Virus record (IMG/VR): IMGVR_UViG_3300005664_000040 | Span: 1 to 30,360 of that record | Source: a virus | Length of the DNA: 30,360 bases | Strand: one strand, 5' to 3' | Shown: positions 12,783 through 18,265 of the stretch, piece after piece | Numbering within the stretch: the stretch's first letter is position 1 | How the letters are laid out: each line of letters opens with the position of its first letter | Program-made: the position numbers and the translations under genes | The notes under the pieces: generated by a model | Databases searched by the model: none | Seen by the model: the letters and a program-made list of their open reading frames with translations, nothing else | Told to the model about the DNA's origin: nothing

Positions 12783-13130
12783 TTACCCCCTTAAATGAAA
12801 CTCTGTTAATTTCAGCATTTCAGCCATTTTTCTGACGGCTGTGAATTCATTTTCTAATCTTGTCTGGTCAGCCAGCGCCCGCCTATATGCAGATTCAGCA
12901 ATAATGACCGATTGCGTTGTCTCGTAAGTAGCCTCTGCCGCCTTTGCTTTTGCTTTCCCTGCGGTATTATTGAACGCCAGCGCCGCCATGTAAGCTTTAG
13001 CTGACTCCATTTCCTTTCGCGCTTCTGTGAGCTGCCATTTTTCTCGCAGGTCTTCGGTTCGAGTGGACGCCTTATAAATGTCCTCTGGGTACGACCGAAG
13101 CTTTTCGTTGATTAACTTAACGTCGTCCAT
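12783..13130 (-). CDS. coiled-coil protein of the recombination module
   Basis: 115 residues, almost wholly helical with heptad character (TEDLREKWQLTEARKEMESA, then KAKAAEATYETTQSVIIAES). Ala/Lys/Glu-rich, no Cys, no catalytic motif. ATG overlaps the upstream stop (TAATG), with GGGAGAG before it. Proteins of this type often accompany phage annealase/exonuclease pairs, but no role is established. Confidence 0.6.
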   Translation of the reverse strand: MDDVKLINEKLRSYPEDIYKASTRTEDLREKWQLTEARKEMESAKAYMAALAFNNTAGKAKAKAAEATYETTQSVIIAESAYRRALADQTRLENEFTAVRKMAEMLKLTEFHLRG

Positions 13131-13795
13131 TACACTCTCCCAGAAACCACTTTCTCAACCCACACCATAACCCCGGGTATGCTGGCGGTTTTTCCCATCG
13201 CCTTGACGTAGTTTTTAATTTTTTTCTCGTCAGGGCAACAAAGGTTTCGCGGGACCGCGTCGGGGTCGGAGATTTTAAACATAACCTCGTCGCGCATCGA
13301 AATACCGGCAATCTTTGGCGCTTCTGGCGTCTTGACTTCAACGACAACGGGGGCTAGTGGAGCCTCCAGCGTTTGAGCGCACCCTGACAAATCGCCTCGG
13401 TCCATTTGGTCTTGTGCTTTAGCGATGCGGTCCGCTTCGGCTTGGGCTTCCGCTTGGCGGCGAAGGCGTTCGGCTTCTTCGCGGCGCTGTTTTTCGACTT
13501 CCATCTGGTAATTTCCGACTTCACGCTTAACGGTCATTTCGTCTTGCTTCAATGGCGATAGGACGCTATCGCGCAGGGTTGTGAGGGCCTTATGCGCTTT
13601 ATGGGCAAGGGAAACGGGCTCTGCAAACCTGTCTTCAATGATCTTGTAACGCTTCTTGATTTCCAACAGAAGACCGGCAGCGTATTGAAAACTGGCGTCG
13701 TCCGTTACCTTCAACATTGCCACCTGCGCCCGCATATCTCCATTCGAAACCTGCAAATCAACAACCTCTGGCTCAACGATCTGGATATTACTCAT
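13130..13795 (-). CDS. recombination-module protein, coiled coil plus C-terminal domain
   Basis: 221 residues. Residues ~25-150 are long helices (VSLAHKAHKALTTLRD, then EVEKQRREEAERLRRQAEAQ). The C-terminal ~60 residues form a separate domain with SDPDAVPRNLCCPDEKKIKN, KAMGKTASIPGVMVW. That end is the familiar VPxxYLxPDEKxI...IPGVxV pattern of phage proteins encoded beside RecT/ERF-type annealases. Their function is not known; a DNA-handling partner is plausible. ATG 13795 has GGGGGAG upstream and overlaps the end of the exonuclease gene by eight bases. Confidence 0.7.
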   Translation of the reverse strand: MSNIQIVEPEVVDLQVSNGDMRAQVAMLKVTDDASFQYAAGLLLEIKKRYKIIEDRFAEPVSLAHKAHKALTTLRDSVLSPLKQDEMTVKREVGNYQMEVEKQRREEAERLRRQAEAQAEADRIAKAQDQMDRGDLSGCAQTLEAPLAPVVVEVKTPEAPKIAGISMRDEVMFKISDPDAVPRNLCCPDEKKIKNYVKAMGKTASIPGVMVWVEKVVSGRV

Positions 13796-14408
13796 GATAT
13801 TTGCTCCCCCATTTTGTTAGTTTGATGTCTGCATTTAAGATGTCCATGAACGCGGACATATCGTCTGGATCTTCCAGTAGACGGAATTTGTACTCCCCTG
13901 TTTTCTTAAGCCACAAGACGGCGCGGCCTTCTATCTTTGCTTCTGGTTCCAAGCTATCCCATCCGAGCGAATAGCCGGCTGTTTGTAAGCCGACGCTTTT
14001 TGGTATTTCTGCCGTACATTTGTCGTCAATGACCATTCGCCGCCCTGCAACAAAAGCGAAGATGTCCGCTTTGAACCCAAACCCCAAAGGCGACACGTGC
14101 GGGACTTCTGTTTCAATGAGTACGGCTCCGCTATCTTTCCAAAAAGACTTGAACGCTTTTATATAGCCCTGAATCTGCGGATCAATTGTCGATGGGTCCA
14201 GCTCTCTCCCCTGAAGCAATAGCCGACGGCCTTCCGCATATGCGCACCCGCGCTGCCTTGCAACTTCCAGAATGTCTTTTGGAATTCTGGAAAAGTCTGG
14301 AGTCATGCCATACTTCTTTAGCAACCCCGTCACGCTGCGGGGGCATGGCACCCCCGCTTGCGTGTACGTGTGCGTGATCTCGTCAAACACAACGTCTTGC
14401 TGGATCAT
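13788..14408 (-). CDS. PD-(D/E)XK exonuclease, RecT partner
   Basis: 206 residues of the RecB/Cas4-like nuclease superfamily. Core residues visible: Glu99/Glu101 region, Asp115 in GFKADIF, the catalytic Asp128-Asp129-Lys130 (VIDDKCT), and the QTAGY motif at 142-146, in the expected order and spacing. It would resect DNA ends to give single strands for the annealase encoded just upstream. The small size and lack of helicase domain fit phage exonucleases. ATG 14408 overlaps the RecT stop as ATGA, so the pair is translationally coupled. Confidence 0.85.
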   Translation of the reverse strand: MIQQDVVFDEITHTYTQAGVPCPRSVTGLLKKYGMTPDFSRIPKDILEVARQRGCAYAEGRRLLLQGRELDPSTIDPQIQGYIKAFKSFWKDSGAVLIETEVPHVSPLGFGFKADIFAFVAGRRMVIDDKCTAEIPKSVGLQTAGYSLGWDSLEPEAKIEGRAVLWLKKTGEYKFRLLEDPDDMSAFMDILNADIKLTKWGSKYHE

Positions 14409-15244
14409 TTGACCGGCTCCGCGACGGGTTCGTCAGTCCAAGCGGTTAAAACTTGTTTCGCTTGAGCCCTCGATAGGATTGTCAAAGAGTCCGCGGCGAA
14501 TTTGTCTTTCACAAATCGCGCGACCTCCTCCATATCCGCGCCAAGACGTGTTAACTCTTTAAGAAAGTAACTCAATTCTCCGGCAACCATCGGTTGCCCA
14601 TCTGCGCTCTTGACAACCGGGGCCAGTTCTGTCGGTTGAGCCTTTGGCATTTGGATGGCCGGTGCCTTGTCTGCGACGGTTTCAACGTAGTCTGATACTT
14701 CCTCACGGATTGAAAGACCTTTTAAGACGTCCGTGAATTTATCGCGCAATAAAAACGCCCGCGCTCTCATTTGGATCATGCGCTTAGGGTAGCTGCGCCA
14801 TGTCCCCTCCTTCTTCGATAATCCAGCCCTATCTGCGTCTGCCATAGAGAAGGTGTATACCCCCTCATTCGGGTCCGTCTTGCGCTTCCCGCGAACGGTC
14901 CAAGTCTGCGTTTTTTCGTCCCATTCTTCACGGACGTATTCGCATATCGGCGAAGCCAAAACAAGCGCCATCGCTGCATCTCCCCAAACGGTCGGTCGCC
15001 CGTTGATGACCGCAATATTCTGGATCGCTTGCATAGGGGCAAGCCCAACCTCCATTCCCATCTGCATTGCAATCAGGCAATTACCTGCTTTCCCTTTGAA
15101 GTCCTTCGGGGCTAAGTCTGAGTTCGCAATCAACTCTGCCAGCTTGAAAGCCTGATCCAGATTCGTCGGCGTAAGACTGAACGCCTTCCCCACTGCCAGC
15201 GTCGTTTCTTCTACATCTTCTTGACCCTTCTTTTTTGATGTCAT
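14405..15244 (-). CDS. recT: RecT-family single-strand annealing protein
   Basis: 279 residues. The family core is clear: LAPKDFKGKAGNCLIAMQMG, GLAPMQAIQNIAVINGRPTVWGDAAMALV, the WTVRGKRK beta segment and MIQMRARAFLLRDKF. RecT proteins anneal complementary single strands and promote strand exchange during phage replication and recombination. ATG 15242-15244 is chosen because GGAGGAGG lies just upstream and the ATG overlaps the preceding stop; a start 31 codons earlier lies within the Cys-rich gene. The last ~60 residues are a separate helical extension, perhaps contacting host SSB or the exonuclease. Confidence 0.9.
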   Translation of the reverse strand: MTSKKKGQEDVEETTLAVGKAFSLTPTNLDQAFKLAELIANSDLAPKDFKGKAGNCLIAMQMGMEVGLAPMQAIQNIAVINGRPTVWGDAAMALVLASPICEYVREEWDEKTQTWTVRGKRKTDPNEGVYTFSMADADRAGLSKKEGTWRSYPKRMIQMRARAFLLRDKFTDVLKGLSIREEVSDYVETVADKAPAIQMPKAQPTELAPVVKSADGQPMVAGELSYFLKELTRLGADMEEVARFVKDKFAADSLTILSRAQAKQVLTAWTDEPVAEPVK

Positions 15245-15408
15245 TGATTCCTCCTCCGTTCCATTTCGTTGCTGACCCTTTCTTCGTAACAATATCGGCA
15301 CTCTGCGTAGGTCACTGGATGTGATGAGCAGATGCAATCCCGGATATCTGATATGCGGACGCTACAGTTTAAACACTCCACCAAATGATCATGCGTTGCC
15401 CCGTTCAT
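15241..15408 (-). CDS. 55-residue Cys-rich zinc-binding-like protein
   Basis: From ATG 15406-15408: CLNC near residues 12-15, CICSSH in the middle and CRYC near 38-41, with a basic Glu/Arg C-terminus (ERRRNQ). The pairs could form one or two zinc sites. The ATG overlaps the stop of the membrane protein upstream and the TGA overlaps the RecT ATG. A longer in-frame reading from 15489 is rejected since the extra DNA encodes that membrane protein in another frame. Function unknown. Confidence 0.6.
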   Translation of the reverse strand: MNGATHDHLVECLNCSVRISDIRDCICSSHPVTYAECRYCYEERVSNEMERRRNQ

Positions 15409-15572
15409 AGCGACCACCAGAAGTAGAGGAGATGCGATATCAGGTAAACCACAATCCCCAGAACGGTCGCTACTTGCACCGTTTTCCATAAGTCACCGTT
15501 CTTCTGAACCTTGTTCATGGCCTTCCATTTCTCCGCGCGGCTGCTTCTGTTCGCCCATCCGTAGGCGCTCAT
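15405..15572 (-). CDS. 55-residue membrane protein
   Basis: MSAYGWANRSSRAEKWKAMN and on, with a C-terminal transmembrane helix (VATVLGIVVYLISHLLYFWW). AAGGAAGG lies upstream of ATG 15570-15572, which shares a base with the previous TAA (TAATG). The TGA at 15405-15407 overlaps the next ATG. Internal ATG at codon 19 is a possible alternative. Basic N-terminal region and C-terminal anchor; function unknown. Confidence 0.6.
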   Translation of the reverse strand: MSAYGWANRSSRAEKWKAMNKVQKNGDLWKTVQVATVLGIVVYLISHLLYFWWSL

Positions 15573-15709
15573 TAGGCCGCCTTCCTTTCGACAACGGGGG
15601 CCATCCCCCTATCCAAGATGAAGTCGACCCATTCCAGAACATTGTCGCGTCCGTGCGTGATGATCGTGACCCCTCCGGCGGTGATGAAGAATGTCTCTTT
15701 CTCGTTCAT
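15572..15709 (-). CDS. 45-residue hypothetical protein
   Basis: MNEKETFFITAGGVTIITHG, then a helical DNVLEWVDFILDRGMAPVVE and a basic tail. AAAGGAGGGG is ideally placed before ATG 15707-15709. The TAA shares a base with the ATG of the next gene. A short beta hairpin plus helix is likely. Not recognised. Confidence 0.6.
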   Translation of the reverse strand: MNEKETFFITAGGVTIITHGRDNVLEWVDFILDRGMAPVVERKAA

Positions 15710-15723
15710 TTTGAACCCCTCCT

Positions 15724-15999
15724 TTAGGCGTAGTGCTTGACCGTTTTAACCCCGGTCCGCGTAAAAGCCACTTCGTATGATTTCACTTTGTGCCCCTTTG
15801 AACAAAAAGAATCAAGGACCGTTCTTTCTAGGTGTACAACTCGGGTGTCGTACTCGTTGCTTAATTCCATTGCTATACGATTGGCGTCGTCATACGATTT
15901 AAATTCCCCTGCTTTGTACCACACGCCAAGCCGAACCCTATAGTGGACGCCGTATAGATCGTTTAACTTTTCCAAACCGTCCGTGCATTCCTTTTTCAT
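15724..15999 (-). CDS. first gene of the P2 transcript, hypothetical
   Basis: 91 residues, mixed alpha/beta (EKLNDLYGVHYRVRLGVWYK, YDDANRIAMELSNEYDTRVV) resembling a small SPOR- or ferredoxin-like sandwich, though no family can be named. Cys66 and His70 are close together. AAAGGAGGATAT precedes ATG 15999. It lies about 27 bases downstream of the expected P2 transcript start, so it should be among the earliest and strongest expressed proteins. Confidence 0.7.
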   Translation of the reverse strand: MKKECTDGLEKLNDLYGVHYRVRLGVWYKAGEFKSYDDANRIAMELSNEYDTRVVHLERTVLDSFCSKGHKVKSYEVAFTRTGVKTVKHYA

Positions 16000-16032
16000 A
16001 TATCCTCCTTTTGTCTGTCTTGCTACCCTTCC

Positions 16033-16061
16033 AGTATACTTGATTGTTTACAATTTGTCAA
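16033..16061 (-). promoter_or_regulatory. promoter P2, near-consensus sigma-70, early operon
   Basis: TTGACA (six of six) at 16061-16056, 17-bp spacer, TATACT (five of six) at 16038-16033. The best promoter in the window, reading into the recombination operon. It overlaps the stop codon of the RHH gene. Confidence 0.85.
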
Positions 16062-16064
16062 CAA
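16044..16064 (-). promoter_or_regulatory. tandem palindromic operator within P2
   Basis: TTGTTGACAA (16064-16055) and TTGTAAACAA (16053-16044) are two TTGTNNACAA palindromes with centres 11 bp apart, about one helical turn. They cover the -35 box and half the spacer. RHH proteins such as MetJ and Arc bind tandem short sites cooperatively on one DNA face, so the adjacent RHH protein is the natural candidate ligand (inference). Confidence 0.6.
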
Positions 16065-16227
16065 CTATTTTTCTCACTCTGATTTCAAGCGGGACCAGTA
16101 CAGACCTGACATATTGCGGGATTGTGAGTCCGTGCATGTGCGAAGATCGTCGTATGTGTGTCATTTCTTCATCGCTTACGCGCACCGACAGAACGGGATA
16201 CTTCTTCTTGTTTTTTTGGTTTGGCAT
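16048..16227 (-). CDS. ribbon-helix-helix transcriptional regulator
   Basis: 59 residues. After a basic N-terminal arm (NQKNKKK), YPVLSVRVSDEEMTHIRRSS supplies the beta strand and helix A. The HGLTIPQYVRSVLVP segment gives the turn and helix B: the Arc/MetJ/CopG fold, which binds DNA as dimers through the paired strands. AAAGGAGGACAAA precedes ATG 16227. The gene is flanked by its own promoter P1 and by P2, both carrying palindromes, so it probably represses the early operon and itself. Its 3' end overlaps P2. Confidence 0.8.
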   Translation of the reverse strand: MPNQKNKKKYPVLSVRVSDEEMTHIRRSSHMHGLTIPQYVRSVLVPLEIRVRKIVVDKL

Positions 16228-16245
16228 TTTGTCCTCCTTTTGATT

Positions 16246-16274
16246 GTTATAACATTTTGTAGTACAAACTTCAA
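16246..16274 (-). promoter_or_regulatory. promoter P1 for the RHH regulator, with palindromes
   Basis: TTGAAG at 16274-16269, 17-bp spacer, TATAAC at 16251-16246. TTTGTACTACAAA (16268-16256) fills the spacer as a 6-bp-arm palindrome, and TGTTATAACA (16254-16245) covers the -10 box. Both resemble the TTGTNNACAA sites in P2, with a longer centre, suggesting autoregulation. Confidence 0.7.
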
Positions 16275-16280
16275 GGGGAA

Positions 16281-16328
16281 AGGAAAAAGAAACCCCCGGA
16301 CTGGTGGGGTCAATACCAGCCCGGGGGG
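16281..16328 (-). terminator. intrinsic terminator ending the virion/lysis transcript
   Basis: The stem is CCCCCGGGCTGGT (16327-16315) with ACCAGTCCGGGGG (16305-16293), 13 pairs including one G-U, with a 9-nt loop. It is followed by TTTCTTTTT (16292-16284). It lies about 30 bases beyond the holin-like gene stop and just before promoter P1, separating late from early transcription. Confidence 0.9.
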
Positions 16329-16357
16329 CGCGGGGAGGATTCCGCTAATTGACGGGT

Positions 16358-16618
16358 TTAGCCAACCTTTGTGGCTGCGGTTCGTAGTCCATGCAGACCT
16401 ACCGCACCAAGCAACGTGTAGACCCATTCAGGGATAGGGGGTAATGGATGGATAGTGCTTACAGCTCCATAGATTCCCAATACCCCGGCAATTACCGCCG
16501 TCCAGATTGTCTGAGATTTGTACCACGGCTTCGATTCCATATTCTTGTCCTCCTGTAGTTCCAGTTTATTAGCGACTTGCTTCCCGATCAATTTCAACAA
16601 CCAATCTGGGGTCCACAT
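16358..16618 (-). CDS. holin-like membrane protein
   Basis: 86 residues. An amphipathic N-terminus (DWLLKLIGKQVANKLELQED) precedes KPWYKSQTIW, then two hydrophobic stretches at about residues 38-55 (IWTAVIAGVLGIYGAVS) and 66-80 (VYTLLGAVGLHGL). The KxWYKSxTxW lead into paired membrane helices is common in phage holin-like proteins, and the location right after an endolysin cluster agrees. There is a second in-frame ATG at 16540 with a much better SD (AGGAGG), giving a 60-residue form; both may be made. Being last before the terminator also fits a lysis gene. Confidence 0.65.
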   Translation of the reverse strand: MWTPDWLLKLIGKQVANKLELQEDKNMESKPWYKSQTIWTAVIAGVLGIYGAVSTIHPLPPIPEWVYTLLGAVGLHGLRTAATKVG

Positions 16619-16620
16619 AG

Positions 16621-16860
16621 TTACGGAATGGGCGCGTTCAAGCTATCAATCGTAGCCTGAACCTTCGTTCCGATGGTCGCAATTGCCGCCAATGTGGGGG
16701 CCTGATCCGTGTTGTTTTTGATTGCCAAGATCAATTCATCTATTTTTAAGTCTAAGGCTGTGATCGCGTCTGTGGTAAGTGACATTTCGGCCTCCATTGC
16801 ATCTAGTTTTGATAGAACCAGCTCTAACAGCCAGTTCCTGATTGTGTCGGAAAGCGTCAT
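16621..16860 (-). CDS. small coiled-coil protein in lysis region
   Basis: 79 residues from ATG 16858-16860, which overlaps the upstream stop as ATGA. Helical throughout: TIRNWLLELVLSKLDAMEAE, then ITALDLKIDELILAIKN and a Thr/Ala-rich C-terminal part. Heptad-like hydrophobics suggest oligomerisation. A longer reading from 16992 is rejected because that DNA lies in the secreted protein gene. It may be a tail or lysis accessory; unknown. Confidence 0.6.
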   Translation of the reverse strand: MTLSDTIRNWLLELVLSKLDAMEAEMSLTTDAITALDLKIDELILAIKNNTDQAPTLAAIATIGTKVQATIDSLNAPIP

Positions 16861-17330
16861 GGTTGCATGAACCATGGCAACGTGTCCCTGACCGTGATGG
16901 TCGAAAAGATCAGGTTCGCCGCCGTATAGCACCCCTGCGTGTAAGCGTTCTGAAGGGTGAAATTGGTTGTATTCATGCTTAACCCGCCGCAATTACCATT
17001 TGCGACGACGCTCTGCTTTAGCTGGTCAATAATGCTCAGATTTGTCCGTCGCTCCACGTCCATTCCAAGACCAAATCCGTAGACGTAGCACTCGTCAAAG
17101 GCGGTCGCGGTCGCTATCGGGGAACTGACAAGAACCGGAACCCCAGACGTCCGGCTGGAAACCGCGAGCTTGTAATCCCCCGCGAACAACCCCGGCTTCA
17201 CGGTCACGTTCCAGTATGTCGTCGTGAACGCGATGAAATCCGTCTGGGCCTGAGCGTTTGGGAATGACGCCGACACCCCCGCAAAAGCGAGAGATGGGAA
17301 AAGGATTAGGACAATAACTTTTCGGATCAT
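16857..17330 (-). CDS. secreted protein, unknown
   Basis: 157 residues with a textbook signal peptide (MIRKVIVLILFPSLAFAG, cleavage likely after residue 17). The mature part has four Cys (about residues 80, 113, 133 region) that may form disulfides, and Thr/Tyr-rich beta segments. Placement between endolysin and holin-like genes might suggest a periplasmic lysis factor or a superinfection-exclusion protein; neither is shown. ATG overlaps the endolysin stop. Confidence 0.65.
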   Translation of the reverse strand: MIRKVIVLILFPSLAFAGVSASFPNAQAQTDFIAFTTTYWNVTVKPGLFAGDYKLAVSSRTSGVPVLVSSPIATATAFDECYVYGFGLGMDVERRTNLSIIDQLKQSVVANGNCGGLSMNTTNFTLQNAYTQGCYTAANLIFSTITVRDTLPWFMQP

Positions 17331-17788
17331 AACGTCGGCCTGTAGGCGTAAAATGAAGGCATCTCACTGAACGCCCAATTGATCCCGCGCCCTATCGTGT
17401 TCTCTTTCCCCACAGAGGCACAAGACGGCACTTGGCCCCACCGCCCGGAGGATTTCTCTTTCCCCGGGCAAATGATAGCCACATGACCGTGGACGGGGGC
17501 CTTGATGGCAGCAATTACGAATGTCCCGGCGTTGGCGAGTGCTTGGCATTTGTCCATAGAGACTTCGGACCATTGAGGGTGTGCCTTGATAAAGTCCACA
17601 ATGTCGTTCGCCATCTTGCCTTCCAAATCCCCAAATCCGATGAAAGACAAGACCTCGTTTACAAACTGGTTGCAGTGGGTCGTCATGCTGACAATAGCGC
17701 CCTTCTCGTCGCGCTTAATCTGGGGAGCATATTCAGGACGGCTAAAGGCTAGGTGGATCGCATCTGACAAGGTCAATATGTCTTTCAT
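17327..17788 (-). CDS. cysteine-peptidase endolysin (NlpC/P60- or CHAP-like)
   Basis: 153 residues from ATG 17788, preceded by TAGGAGGGGG. The catalytic core is Cys39 in TTHCNQFVNEV and His102 in HGHVAIICPG, with a later polar Asn in the GRGINWAFSE segment. This is the Cys...His arrangement of papain-like peptidoglycan hydrolases such as NlpC/P60 and CHAP. It would cut peptide bonds of the cell wall at lysis. There is no signal peptide or separate wall-binding domain, so it needs a holin, consistent with the membrane protein two genes downstream. An N-terminal extension to 17914 is excluded by the SD and by the Ogr-like ORF. Confidence 0.75.
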   Translation of the reverse strand: MKDILTLSDAIHLAFSRPEYAPQIKRDEKGAIVSMTTHCNQFVNEVLSFIGFGDLEGKMANDIVDFIKAHPQWSEVSMDKCQALANAGTFVIAAIKAPVHGHVAIICPGKEKSSGRWGQVPSCASVGKENTIGRGINWAFSEMPSFYAYRPTL

Positions 17789-17802
17789 GTTGGGTCCCCC
17801 TC

Positions 17803-17982
17803 CTAATCGTCCACCGAATCCCCGTCGAGTGTACGCAATTCGCCATTCACGTACCCCGCGGTGACTTTCTTCTCCCAAGAGCAAGCCGAGTAATCGCAGC
17901 AAGACATTACCCACAGCTCACCCACCGAGTGACGGGCTTCAATGACGCTTTGCCGCGATCTGCTAAGACATGACGGGCACAC
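17803..17982 (-). CDS. Ogr/Delta-like zinc-finger protein, start uncertain
   Basis: The frame encodes CPSC, 22 residues, then Cys-x4-Cys (CDYSAC): exactly the C-x2-C-x22-C-x4-C spacing of the Ogr/Delta late-gene activators of P2-type phages, which bind DNA upstream of late promoters and contact RNA polymerase. The stop TAG abuts the endolysin SD. No ATG exists in this frame. GTG at 17980-17982 gives 59 residues starting right before CPSC but without an SD. The open frame continues upstream to about 18075 and could start at CTG 18003, or be entered by frameshift from the preceding gene. Confidence 0.5.
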   Translation of the reverse strand: MCPSCLSRSRQSVIEARHSVGELWVMSCCDYSACSWEKKVTAGYVNGELRTLDGDSVDD

Positions 17983-18011
17983 ATAGCGCGTTGAGACTTT
18001 CAGCTTCGGAA

Positions 18012-18254
18012 CTAGTCTCGGTGTTCTCTTTTTCGTAAAGCCACCAATTCCTTCAAATAGACCACAGCATCTTCGACACGAGTGATGCGAAGCTCATGCT
18101 CATCGGTCTGCTTCTTAACAATAGCTAACATCTCTTTTGTCGCTGTTGCGCTCTGATACCATGCCCCGGACGTAAAAATAGCCACCAGAAGGGGCCAGAA
18201 TTTAAGCACGCGCCCGAATCCGATGTCCTCTATCCGATTTCCGTGTCCAATCAC
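18012..18254 (-). CDS. small membrane protein with coiled-coil tail
   Basis: 80 residues from GTG 18254 (AAAGGGG upstream). One transmembrane segment at about residues 17-35 (VLKFWPLLVAIFTSGAWY) is followed by a charged helix (EMLAIVKKQTDEHELRITRV, EDAVVYLKELVALRKRE). TM plus periplasmic or cytoplasmic coiled coil near an endolysin recalls phage lysis accessories (inner-membrane spanin or holin partner). Its 3' end overlaps the open frame of the Ogr-like ORF. Confidence 0.6.
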   Translation of the reverse strand: MIGHGNRIEDIGFGRVLKFWPLLVAIFTSGAWYQSATATKEMLAIVKKQTDEHELRITRVEDAVVYLKELVALRKREHRD

Positions 18255-18265
18255 AATTTACCCCT

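Noticed and set aside
15245-15337. 31-residue N-terminal extension of RecT
   Set aside because: Lies in the Cys-rich gene; the later ATG has GGAGGAGG and an ATGA overlap.
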